Of a stretch of 11,770 nt of DNA, positions 1 through 6,903 are shown piece by piece. The number at the start of each line of letters is the position of its first letter. Position 1 is the stretch's first letter. Both the position numbers and the translations under genes were made by a program. Below the pieces are notes generated by a model, which was given only the letters and a program-made list of their open reading frames with translations, was not told the DNA's origin and did not search any database. This stretch comes from DATARH01 sp036273175 (GTDB lineage: Bacteria > Pseudomonadota > Alphaproteobacteria > ATCC43930 > CGMCC-115725): positions 1 through 11,770 of the forward strand of contig DASUIE010000320.1 in the NCBI GenBank assembly GCA_036273175.1. Reading direction: 5' to 3'.

Positions 1-55
1 GCTGGGCCTCGATGTCCGCGGGCAGCCGGCGAGGGTCTTCGCTCAACGTGTCCAT
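1..55 (-). CDS. Start of a second acyl-CoA-dehydrogenase-like flavin monooxygenase (partial, runs off the left edge)
   Basis: The minus strand from 55 down to 1 opens with ATG and reads MDTLSEDPRRLPADIEAQ, 18 codons, before the window ends. It matches the start of the complete upstream gene (MDTIAEHDRLPADVEDQ), so the two are tandem paralogues. An AGGAGG ribosome-binding site lies at 62-67, 6 nt before the ATG, and the stop of the upstream gene (73-75) is only 17 nt away. The pair is therefore almost certainly one operon. Only the N-terminus is visible. The family assignment rests entirely on similarity to the neighbour and could fail if only the first exon-like stretch were shared. The start site is secure. 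Confidence 0.75.
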   Translation of the reverse strand, partial: MDTLSEDPRRLPADIEAQ

Positions 56-72
56 GGGGCTCCTCCTGCGCG

Positions 73-1296
73 CTATCTGAGCCGCGACCCCGGATCGAGG
101 CCGAGATAGACGCGGCCGCCGATCGGGTACCATTCGGGCGCGATCGTCACCGTCTGGCCGACGACGTGAAGGTCGCGCCAGCATTCGGCGAGCCGGGTCT
201 CGCGCTTGAACGAGGTGCTGCCGCCGTGGCGGTAGACGAGGTCCATCGCCTCGCGCGCGCAATCGGCGGCATGGGTCGAGGCGAGGCGGCAGCGGGCGCG
301 CTGCTCGAGCGTCGTCTGCTTGCCCGACGCGATCGTGTTCCACAATTCGGCGATCATCGCCGTGCGGTAGGCGCGCCCGGCATTGAGGATCGCGTCGGCG
401 CGGCCGACCGCGTCCTGCACCTGCGGGTTGTCGCATAAGAGACCGGCGGGGCGGCCGCGCGGCTGCTTGCCGCCGGCCAGCTCGATCAGCGCGTCGATGC
501 CGGCGCGGGCAATGCCGGTGATGACGGCGCTGTGATGCGGCCCGACCCAGCATTGCGTCGGCAGCTGGTAGGTCGTGCCCGGCCATTTGTCCCATTGGTT
601 GTCGAGCGGGGCGCCGGCATGGACCATCGTCCGCCGCTCGGGCAGGAACAAATCCTCGACTGTCCAGTCGAAGCTGCCGGTGCCGCGCAGCCCGGTCACG
701 TCCCAGCTCCCCGCCACCGTCTCGGTTTCCGCCCGCGGGAACACCCCGCGCCAGAACAGCGGCCGCCCCTCGGGGCTCATGCGCGGCTTGCCGCCGTCGA
801 GGATCTGGAAGCTGCCGAGCATCCACGACGCCTCCTGCTGGCCGCTGCCAAAGCTCCACCGCCCGGTGACGCGGTAGCCGCCGGGAACCGGAACGGCGGT
901 GCCGCCGCCCTGGACCGCGGTCCCGGCGCCGCACAGCTCGACGCCGTCGGCGTAGACCTCGCGGATGCCCTCGTCGGGCAGGCCGAGGATCACGAGCTGG
1001 ACGATGGTGTTGTTGGCGAGGTTCCAGCCGACCGAGCCGGCGCCCTCGGCGAGGTATTCGACCGTTCGCAGATAGGTGAGCGGGTCGGCCTGCAGCCCGC
1101 CCATCGAGCGCGGGGTGATCATCCGGTAGCAGCCGGCGGCGTGAAGCTGCTTCACCAGCGCCTCGGGGAAGCGCTGGTTCTGCTCGATCTCCTCGCGGTA
1201 TTCGCGCAAGGCCGGGCGCAGCGCCGCGGCGGCCTTGACCACCGGCTGGTCCTCGACATCCGCCGGGAGGCGGTCGTGTTCCGCGATCGTGTCCAT
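73..1296 (-). CDS. Acyl-CoA-dehydrogenase-like flavin-dependent monooxygenase/hydroxylase
   Basis: A 407-residue protein with the layout of the acyl-CoA dehydrogenase superfamily and a type-2 C-terminal domain (the HpaB-C2/HsaA-like group that hydroxylates aromatics with reduced flavin). Seen: an N-terminal helical part with RFPEALVKQLHAAGCYRMI around 42-60, the GSVGWN segment at 87-92, a mid-domain GRWSFGSGQQEASW flavin-pocket-like stretch, and a C-terminal HGGSTSF plus WRDLHVVGQ segment typical of the hydroxylase branch. True acyl-CoA dehydrogenases carry a catalytic Glu; I see no clear equivalent, which favours the monooxygenase role. ATG 1296 is chosen over an in-frame upstream ATG (1332) because AGGAGG sits 8 nt before it and the 12 extra residues look non-coding. 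The gene diverges from the amidohydrolase operon and is followed by a paralogue. Such enzymes need a flavin reductase partner, and none is in the window. The substrate is unknown; a plain dehydrogenase is the alternative. Confidence 0.82.
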   Translation of the reverse strand: MDTIAEHDRLPADVEDQPVVKAAAALRPALREYREEIEQNQRFPEALVKQLHAAGCYRMITPRSMGGLQADPLTYLRTVEYLAEGAGSVGWNLANNTIVQLVILGLPDEGIREVYADGVELCGAGTAVQGGGTAVPVPGGYRVTGRWSFGSGQQEASWMLGSFQILDGGKPRMSPEGRPLFWRGVFPRAETETVAGSWDVTGLRGTGSFDWTVEDLFLPERRTMVHAGAPLDNQWDKWPGTTYQLPTQCWVGPHHSAVITGIARAGIDALIELAGGKQPRGRPAGLLCDNPQVQDAVGRADAILNAGRAYRTAMIAELWNTIASGKQTTLEQRARCRLASTHAADCAREAMDLVYRHGGSTSFKRETRLAECWRDLHVVGQTVTIAPEWYPIGGRVYLGLDPGSRLR

Positions 1297-1482
1297 CGGG
1301 GGCTCCTCCTGCCGCGGAGGAAAGCCTAGCACGTTCGGCCGGGCTGGGAACTCCGTCGCGCACGGTGGAACAGGTTAAGGATTTGGCGCGCCGTGGTCGC
1401 ACCGTCCCGCGCCGCCCCGTTCCTTGACGAGGTGCGGGGCGGGGGATACCGTCGGTGGCGGATTGCCGCAGGAGGCTTGCCC
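1297..1482. promoter_or_regulatory. Divergent promoter region between the monooxygenase and amidohydrolase genes
   Basis: This 186-bp gap separates two divergent genes and holds no convincing ORF. Rightward, TTGACG (1424-1429) and TACCGT (1447-1452) are 17 bp apart, a fair sigma-70 match that would start transcription near 1459, about 24 nt before the GTG at 1483. AGGAGG at 1470-1475 is the ribosome-binding site for that gene. Leftward, only a weak TAGGCT-like -10 near the CTAGCACG stretch is visible. Shared control of the two operons by one regulator is an inference from the layout. No regulator gene is present. Confidence 0.4.
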
Positions 1483-2952
1483 GTGAGCGCCCATCTCACC
1501 GCCGCGCAGATCAAGGCCGGGCTCAAGCATCCGATCGTCGACGCCGACGGGCATTGGGTCGAATACGGCCCGGTCTTCGCCGAACGACTGCGCAAGGTCG
1601 GCGGCGACGCGGCGGTCAGGGGCTGGAACGCGGTCGGCGGCGGAACCCGGGGCGTGCTCGCGATGACGGTCGAGGAGCGGCGTCGCCGGCGCATCAGCCA
1701 GGAAGCCTTCTGGGCGCATCCGTCGAAGAACACCCGCGACCTCGCCACCGCGCTGTTCCCGCAATTGCTTTACGAGCGGCTCGACGAGATCGGGCTCGAT
1801 TTCGCGGTCATCTATCCGACCGGCGGGCTGCGCGTGCCGCGGGTCGCCGACACCGAGAGCCGCCGCGCCGCGAGCCGCGCCTACAACATCGTGACGATGG
1901 AGTATTTCGCCAGGTTCGCCGACCGCATGACCCCGGCGGCGATCATCCCGATGCACACGCCCGACGAGGCGATCGAGGAGCTCGAATTCGCGGTCAAGCA
2001 GCTCGGCTACAAGGTGGCGATGCTGGGCAGCCTGATGGACCGGCCGGTCGAGGCCGCCGGCAAGGTCGATGGCGAGGCGGCGCGTTTCGCGGTGTACCAG
2101 GACGTGATCGGGCTCGACAGCGAACACGACTACGATCCGGTCTGGGCGAAATGTCTGGAGCTGCGGATCGCTCCCAGCTTCCACAGCGGCCACCGCCGCG
2201 CCGGGCTCAGATCGTCGCCGTCGAATTTCGTCTACAACCATGTCGGCCATTTCGCCGCCGCCAACCACGCCGCCTGCAAGGCGATGTTCCTCGGCGGGGT
2301 GACGCGGCGTTTCCCCGGGCTCAACATGTCGTTTCTCGAAGGCGGCTCCGGGTGGGCCTGCCTGCTCTACGGCGACCTGCTCGGCCATTGGGAAAAGCGC
2401 AGCCGCCAGGGGCTCGAGGATGTCGACCCGCGCAATCTCGATGTCGGATTGTTCGGCGAGCTCGTCGCCAAATACGGGTCCGAGGAATACGCCGCGGTGC
2501 TGCGCGAGCGCGGCGGCCACCCGTTCCCCGACGATCACCGGCTCACGGGCGGCGTCGCCGATCTGGACGACTACTCGGCCTGCAAGATCGCCCGCAAGGA
2601 AGACTGGCACGACCTTTACGTCGAGCCCTTCTACTTCGGCTGCGAGGCGGACGACCCGTCGAATGTCTGGGCCTTCAACCGCAAGGCCAACCCGCTGGGC
2701 GCCCGGCTCAATGCGATCTTCAGCTCGGATATCGGGCATTTCGACGTGCCCGACATGACCGGCGTCCTGCCCGAGGCCTACGAGATGGTCGAGCATGGCC
2801 TCGCCAGTGACGACGATTTCCGCGACTTCACCTTCGCCAATGTCGTGCGCGCCTTTGGCCGGCAGAACCCCGATTTCTTTGCCGGCACCGCGGTGGCGAA
2901 GGAGGCGGCCGCGGTCCTGGGCGCCACGCCCCAGCGCGCGGCGGCGGAGTAA
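1483..2952 (+). CDS. Amidohydrolase-2 family (ACMSD-like) metal-dependent hydrolase or decarboxylase, long form
   Basis: A 489-residue TIM-barrel protein of the amidohydrolase-2 family, whose known members hydrolyse or non-oxidatively decarboxylate small acids using one bound metal. Visible motifs in order: IVDADGHW (D20, D22, H24) on the first strand, FHSGHR (H234, H237) as the central metal-His region, NMSFLEGG (E286), and FSSDIGHFDVPD with D416 and H419 as the late metal Asp. The first motif has D-x-D-x-H rather than H-x-H, as in many uncharacterised members. At 489 residues it is longer than the usual 300-400; an inserted stretch lies around residues 300-400. GTG 1483 is chosen because AGGAGG lies 7 nt upstream; an in-frame ATG at 1393 would add 30 low-complexity residues. 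It is first in an operon with the next two genes. The substrate is not predictable from the sequence. Confidence 0.85.
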   Translation: MSAHLTAAQIKAGLKHPIVDADGHWVEYGPVFAERLRKVGGDAAVRGWNAVGGGTRGVLAMTVEERRRRRISQEAFWAHPSKNTRDLATALFPQLLYERLDEIGLDFAVIYPTGGLRVPRVADTESRRAASRAYNIVTMEYFARFADRMTPAAIIPMHTPDEAIEELEFAVKQLGYKVAMLGSLMDRPVEAAGKVDGEAARFAVYQDVIGLDSEHDYDPVWAKCLELRIAPSFHSGHRRAGLRSSPSNFVYNHVGHFAAANHAACKAMFLGGVTRRFPGLNMSFLEGGSGWACLLYGDLLGHWEKRSRQGLEDVDPRNLDVGLFGELVAKYGSEEYAAVLRERGGHPFPDDHRLTGGVADLDDYSACKIARKEDWHDLYVEPFYFGCEADDPSNVWAFNRKANPLGARLNAIFSSDIGHFDVPDMTGVLPEAYEMVEHGLASDDDFRDFTFANVVRAFGRQNPDFFAGTAVAKEAAAVLGATPQRAAAE

Positions 2953-2977
2953 TGACACAAGAGAGGGAGGATCGACG

Positions 2978-4123
2978 ATGGCTGGCTGGAAACTGATCTC
3001 GGCGGATTCCCATATCGTCGAGCCGCCCGACATGTATGAAAGCCGTATCGAGCCGCGGTTCCGCAACCGCGCGCCCCGCATGGAGCGGCGCAAGACCCCG
3101 GCCGGGCGCGACTACGACGCCTGGATGCTCGACGGCCAGCAGGTCGGCACGCTCGGCGCGGTTATTCAGGCCGGGCAGCGCTTCGAGGATCCCTCGGCGA
3201 TCGATTTCCTCGGCGTCTGGGAAGACGTGCGCAAGGGCGCCTACACCGCCGACGCGATGATCCGCGAGAACGAGGAAGACGGCATCTGGGGCTCGGTGCT
3301 GCAGCCGAGCCAAGGTCTTTTCTGGTACCGCGTGCCCGATACCGAGCTCTTCAGCGAGATCTGCCGCATCTACAACGACTGGATCGCGGATTTCTGCAAG
3401 CCGTTCCCCGATCGGCTCAAGGGGATCGCGATGCTGAACCTCGACGACCCCGATGCCGGCGCCAAGGAGCTTGAGCGCTGCATCAAGATGGGTCTCGTCG
3501 GCTCGTTCATCCCGGTCGCGCCGCAGCCGGACAAGCCCTATTCGAGCCCGATCTACGACCGCTTCTGGGCGGTCGCGCAGGAGGCGAAGCATCCGCTGCT
3601 GATGCATATCGGCACGCCGCGCAACGGCGTCCCCGCCAACGAGTTCACGATGAACATCAGCGAGCTGACCGGCGCCGGGCGTTCGACGACCGATTACTGG
3701 GTGCGCTACTCGCTCGGCTCGATGCTGTTCGCCGGCGTGTTCGACAAGTTCCCCGGGCTCAAGATCGGCTCGGTCGAGCACGAGGCGGCGTGGATCCCGC
3801 ACTGGCTGAAGCAGATGGACTTCACCTATGTCGAGCGGCCGGTCTTCACCAAGGGGTGGAAGTCCAAGGACGGGCTGCTCCCGAGCGACTACTGGAAGCG
3901 CAACATGTTCGTCGAGTTCATGGAAGACGATCTCGGCGTGCAGCTGCGCCAGCATATCGGCGTCGACAACATGCTGTGGGGCAGCGACTACCCGCATGCC
4001 GAGGCGACGTTCCCGCGCTCGCAGCAATTCATCCAGCGCATGTTCAAGGGCGTGCCCGACGCCGATCTGCAAAAGATCACCTCGTCGAACGCGGCCAAGA
4101 TGTTCGGCTTCTCGCTGAACTGA
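2978..4123 (+). CDS. Amidohydrolase-2 family (ACMSD-like) metal-dependent hydrolase or decarboxylase
   Basis: A 381-residue protein of normal family length. It starts MAGWKLISADSHIVEPPDMY, where D10-S-H12 is the first metal motif. Next come LLMHIGTPR (H210), GSVEHEAAWIPHW (E267, H268, H275) and MLWGSDYPHAEATFP (D337, H340), the standard C-terminal signature in which Asp binds metal. The ATG at 2978 has GGGAGG 7 nt upstream and lies 25 nt after the previous stop, so the two hydrolases are co-transcribed. They share the fold and motif order but differ widely in sequence and length, so this is not a recent duplication; they may take successive intermediates or form a mixed complex. Family membership is sure. 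Hydrolase versus decarboxylase is open, and the cofactor metal is inferred. Confidence 0.88.
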   Translation: MAGWKLISADSHIVEPPDMYESRIEPRFRNRAPRMERRKTPAGRDYDAWMLDGQQVGTLGAVIQAGQRFEDPSAIDFLGVWEDVRKGAYTADAMIRENEEDGIWGSVLQPSQGLFWYRVPDTELFSEICRIYNDWIADFCKPFPDRLKGIAMLNLDDPDAGAKELERCIKMGLVGSFIPVAPQPDKPYSSPIYDRFWAVAQEAKHPLLMHIGTPRNGVPANEFTMNISELTGAGRSTTDYWVRYSLGSMLFAGVFDKFPGLKIGSVEHEAAWIPHWLKQMDFTYVERPVFTKGWKSKDGLLPSDYWKRNMFVEFMEDDLGVQLRQHIGVDNMLWGSDYPHAEATFPRSQQFIQRMFKGVPDADLQKITSSNAAKMFGFSLN

Positions 4124-4129
4124 CCGTTC

Positions 4130-4441
4130 GTGCCGGAAGAGTACGTCGCCGTCGCCCGGGCTGAAGAGCTTCAGCCCGGGCAGATGATCCGTGTCGCGGT
4201 CGAGGGCCAGCCGGTGATGCTGGCCAATGTCGACGGCGCGTTCTATGCGCTTCGCGACGTGTGCGGTCACCGCAATGCGCCGCTGTCGCGCGGCGTGCTC
4301 GACGGGTGCCAGGTCGAATGCCCGCTGCATTTCGCGTTGTTCGATGTGCGCGACGGACGGTTTATCGACGGCCCGCTCTCGGCCGACGTGCCGACCCGCG
4401 AGGTGCGGGTCGAGGCCGGTACCGTCTATGTCAGGAAATAA
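4130..4441 (+). CDS. Rieske [2Fe-2S] ferredoxin
   Basis: A 103-residue single-domain Rieske protein. The cluster ligands are all present: C45-G-H47 and C64-P-L-H67, with 16 residues between the halves, and the fold ends in a typical strand (TREVRVEAGTVYVRK). Small soluble Rieske ferredoxins of this size carry electrons to an oxygenase, commonly the ferredoxin part of a Rieske dioxygenase or hydroxylase system. No oxygenase alpha subunit or ferredoxin reductase is in the window, so the partner is either elsewhere or the adjacent flavin monooxygenases; the latter would be unusual. The start is GTG, 6 nt after the preceding stop, with no clear ribosome-binding site. Translation is therefore probably coupled to the upstream gene. 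Nirite-reductase small-subunit-like proteins (NirD) are the main look-alike family. Confidence 0.92.
   Translation: MPEEYVAVARAEELQPGQMIRVAVEGQPVMLANVDGAFYALRDVCGHRNAPLSRGVLDGCQVECPLHFALFDVRDGRFIDGPLSADVPTREVRVEAGTVYVRK
4154..4181. repeat. Perfect 13-bp inverted repeat inside the start of the Rieske gene
   Basis: The arms GCCCGGGCTGAAG (4154-4166) and CTTCAGCCCGGGC (4169-4181) are exact reverse complements around a 2-nt centre. In RNA this gives about 12 pairs with a GAGC-type loop, 24 nt after the GTG start. No T-run follows, so it is not an intrinsic terminator. It encodes an ordinary stretch of the protein (RAEELQPGQ), so it may be chance in GC-rich coding DNA. A role in damping translation or stabilising the operon mRNA is inference. 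Confidence 0.75.
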
Positions 4442-4444
4442 TCG

Positions 4445-5563
4445 CTAGGAAAAGAACGACTTGCCGATGTGGGTGATGCCCTTCAGCAGGATCGTCGAAT
4501 TGTCGCTGAGCGTGATCAGCGTGTCGTGCCCGCCATTGACCAGCCCGGTCGACGCGACCTTGTCGTGATGGGTGAGGTGGATTCGGTCGCCGCCCGCCGC
4601 GTTGAAGCCGATCACCGTATCGGCGAAGACCTGGCCGTTATCGACGAATTCCTGACTCCCCGCGAGCAGTGTCACCGTATCGTGATCCCCGAACGCGTTC
4701 GCCCCTGCATTGATCGTATTGTGACTGCCGGCGACCGTCACCGAGCCGCCGCGGCCGAGGGTGATCGCGTCGTGCTCGCCGAAGGCGAGGACGGTGTCGG
4801 GGCCGCGCCCGCCGACATAGGCGTCGTGGTCGCCGAACAGGCCGATCGTGTCACCGCCGGTGCCGCCGTTCACGGTGATGTTGCCCGCGGCCACGAGCAC
4901 GACGTCCTTCCCGCCGCCCGGATCGATCGTGTCGTGGCCGGCGCCGCCGAAGACGACGATCGTGTCGTTCCCGCGCCCGCCGCGGACCAGGTCGCGGTCT
5001 CCCTGGACCAGGATCACGTCGTTGCCCGAGCCCGCCCGCACGGTGTCGTGCTCGCTGCCGGAGTGAACGAGAATCGTGTCGTTACCGCTCCCGCCCTGGA
5101 CCGACTCGCGGTCGCCCCAGAGCTGGATCAGATCGTCACCGACACCGAGGATCGTCTCTCCGTTGCCGAACGCGTCGATCGTGTCGCGCCCGCCGCCGAT
5201 CGCTTCGTCGTTATTGCCGGTCAGGATCAGGCGGTCGTTGTTGCCCGGCCCGGCGGCGATCGTCTCGTTGTTGCCCGCGGCGGTCATCGTGTGGGTGACG
5301 CCGCCGGTCGAGGCGTCCTGAACCTCGAAGGCGCCCGAGACCAGCGTGATGTCGCCGGTCGGGCTCAGCACCGCGAGGCCGTTATATCCGGGCGCCGGAG
5401 AATGCGGGGCCGGGCCAAAGCCCGTCCATACCTCCAGGTTGAACTGCCCGGGGATTGGCGGCGGAAGGTTGTGACGGTTCGCCGTCTCGACGATGCGGAC
5501 CGTTTCGCCGTTGGCCGTTACGACGTATTGGGAGCCGGGAATGGAGGCCATCGTCACCGTCAC
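4445..5563 (-). CDS. RTX-like calcium-binding beta-roll repeat protein
   Basis: A 372-residue acidic, Gly/Asp/Asn-rich protein. Residues 1-95 form a non-repeated N-terminal part. Residues about 97-300 are tandem beta-roll units such as GGSGNDTILV, AGSGNDVILV and GGRGNDTIVV (159-205), alternating with looser turns like GDRDLV and GDHDAYV. The C-terminus (from 313) reads ADTVIGFNAAGGDRIHL followed by HDTLITLSDNSTILLKGI, the usual end of type I-secreted RTX proteins. There is no Sec signal peptide, consistent with C-terminal export. No enzymatic domain is visible, and no type I exporter genes are nearby. GTG 5563 is the first possible start after an in-frame TAG at 5582-5584; ATG 5551 is the alternative, and neither has a good ribosome-binding site. 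It follows polysaccharide genes on the same strand, suggesting a surface or matrix role (inference). Its stop is 3 nt from the convergent ferredoxin stop. Confidence 0.82.
   Translation of the reverse strand: MTVTMASIPGSQYVVTANGETVRIVETANRHNLPPPIPGQFNLEVWTGFGPAPHSPAPGYNGLAVLSPTGDITLVSGAFEVQDASTGGVTHTMTAAGNNETIAAGPGNNDRLILTGNNDEAIGGGRDTIDAFGNGETILGVGDDLIQLWGDRESVQGGSGNDTILVHSGSEHDTVRAGSGNDVILVQGDRDLVRGGRGNDTIVVFGGAGHDTIDPGGGKDVVLVAAGNITVNGGTGGDTIGLFGDHDAYVGGRGPDTVLAFGEHDAITLGRGGSVTVAGSHNTINAGANAFGDHDTVTLLAGSQEFVDNGQVFADTVIGFNAAGGDRIHLTHHDKVASTGLVNGGHDTLITLSDNSTILLKGITHIGKSFFS
4664..5275 (-). repeat. Degenerate tandem repeats encoding the RTX beta-roll
   Basis: About ten units of roughly 17-20 codons (residues 97-300 of the RTX-like protein). 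On the plus strand they show recurring GATCGTGTCGT-like and CCGCC-rich blocks. Units near 159-205 keep the canonical GGxGxDxI form, while those toward both ends lose the glycines (for example AGSHNTI). This suggests an older, drifting array rather than recent expansion. Confidence 0.75.
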
Positions 5564-5664
5564 CGGTTGGGGGCTTTCGCTCTACACCGGCGGTTAAGGT
5601 TAAGGCGAGAACGATCGCCTCAAATTAACCTTGCATTCATCGTATTTGGCGAAGCGGCCGCCGG
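5564..5664 (-). promoter_or_regulatory. Gap between glycosyltransferase and RTX gene with nested inverted repeat (possible operator or terminator)
   Basis: In this 101-bp AT-richer gap, AAGGTTAA (5596-5603) and TTAACCTT (5625-5632) are exact reverse complements enclosing GGCGA (5604-5608) and TCGCC (5615-5619). Together they form a 13-bp stem with a 5-nt bulge on one side. On the minus strand no T-run follows, so a standard intrinsic terminator is unlikely. A weak minus-strand promoter (TTGAGG, 17 bp, ACCTTA) overlaps the repeat, so an operator for the RTX gene is possible. Function is inferred only. Confidence 0.4.
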
Positions 5665-6885
5665 CTAAATCGCGCACCGCGCGGCCTCTCCGATCAGCGT
5701 GTCGACCGCCGCGAAATGGTCTTGCCATGCGGGCGGCCGCCAGCTTTTGAGGCGGTCGAGCTGCGCGGCGCGGCGCGGGGATTGCGCCGTCGCGTAGTCG
5801 AGAATCGCCGCGCGCCAGCCGAGCCCATCGAGCGGATGAAGGTATTCCGGCACCGCGCCGCCACTCTCGCGCAGAGCCGGGATGTCGCTGCACAGCGCCG
5901 GGGCGCCGAGCGCCATTCCCTCGATCAGCGGAAAGCCGAACCCCTCGGCGAAGGACGGCAGCAAGAGGGCGCGGGCGCCGCGCAGCAGCGGCACCATCGC
6001 GTCGTCGGGCAGCGCGTTGTGCTCGATCACCACATCGCGCAGCGCCGGGCAGCGGTCGAGCATATCGACGACATTTTCGGTCTCCCACCCGCGCGCCCCG
6101 ATCAGCACCAGCGCCGGCGCCTCGGGCCCGAGCTGCTCGGCGAGATCGCGCCACAAATTGAGCAGCAGCAGGTGGTTCTTTCGCGCCTCGATCGTGCTGA
6201 CATAGACGAAATAGGGGCGGGCGATCGGCGGCGGCTCAGCCTCCGGAAGGTCCGGCAGATCGGTGCCGAACGGCGCGACCAGCACCGGCGGCGTGCGTCC
6301 GGCGCGGTCGAGATGCGGCAGCAGCGTGTCGCGGGTGATCGCCGAGTTGACGATCAGCGCGTCGGCCAGCGCCACCGCCGTCTCGATCCGCCGCAGATGC
6401 GCGGCGTTCTGGCCCGGCTTGGCGTATTCCGGATAGCGGATCGGGATCAGATCGTGGATCAGGCAGACAAACCGGGCGCCGGCGCGTTCCTTGAGCCTTG
6501 TGATCGCGGCCCGCCGCTCGAGGTGGTGATGCGACACCAGGAGATACACCGGGGCGCCGTCCGTCTCGCGCATCCGCCGCGCCAGCGCGCCGCCGCCGCG
6601 CCACAGCGTACCGGCGCGCAGACAGCGTGAGAGGCGCCGCATCTTCCCTGTCGGCGCGCCGCGCCAGGCCGCCGCGGTCTCGGCGACAAAGGCCGCGGCC
6701 CCGGCTTGCGGGATGAGGCCGATCGCGCCCAGCGGGTTCAGCGCGGCAAAGCAGGCCCGCGGCTCGGCGGCGAGCGCGTGCTCGGCATAGGCGAGCTCGA
6801 CTCGGTCGATGCCGGTCGCGGTCTCCCGCCCGGCGCGCGACAGGAGCCGGGACAGGTCGAGTGCGATTGTCGCGTTAGCCGGCAT
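5665..6885 (-). CDS. Glycosyltransferase family 4 (GT-B fold), polysaccharide biosynthesis
   Basis: A 406-residue GT-B protein of the GT4 type, which moves a sugar from a nucleotide-sugar to a lipid-linked or growing glycan at the cytoplasmic membrane face. The N-terminal domain starts with IALDLSRLL and a TGIDRVE loop, then HDLIPIRYPEY (143-153). The C-terminal domain carries YVSTIEARKNH (228-238, with R235/K236 as likely phosphate contacts) and the EX7E motif E314-GFGFPLI-E322 in LPSFAEGFGFPLIEGMALG, followed by SDIPALRESGG. No membrane segments are evident. The ATG lies 18 nt after the stop of the export-lipoprotein gene, so the two are co-transcribed, pointing to exopolysaccharide or capsule assembly. 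The ribosome-binding site is weak. The sugar and acceptor cannot be deduced. The rest of a polysaccharide locus is not in the window. Confidence 0.9.
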   Translation of the reverse strand: MPANATIALDLSRLLSRAGRETATGIDRVELAYAEHALAAEPRACFAALNPLGAIGLIPQAGAAAFVAETAAAWRGAPTGKMRRLSRCLRAGTLWRGGGALARRMRETDGAPVYLLVSHHHLERRAAITRLKERAGARFVCLIHDLIPIRYPEYAKPGQNAAHLRRIETAVALADALIVNSAITRDTLLPHLDRAGRTPPVLVAPFGTDLPDLPEAEPPPIARPYFVYVSTIEARKNHLLLLNLWRDLAEQLGPEAPALVLIGARGWETENVVDMLDRCPALRDVVIEHNALPDDAMVPLLRGARALLLPSFAEGFGFPLIEGMALGAPALCSDIPALRESGGAVPEYLHPLDGLGWRAAILDYATAQSPRRAAQLDRLKSWRPPAWQDHFAAVDTLIGEAARCAI

Positions 6886-6903
6886 CGGGGCCGATCGCGA
6901 GGA

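Noticed and set aside
1375..3093. 572-codon open frame on the minus strand opposite the amidohydrolases
   Set aside because: It is a shadow of GC-rich codon use; the plus strand has clear family motifs and ribosome-binding sites, and this frame has a low-complexity R/V/D/E-rich product.
2828..4330. 500-codon open frame on the minus strand
   Set aside because: It overlaps the second amidohydrolase and the ferredoxin antisense and has no recognisable domain.
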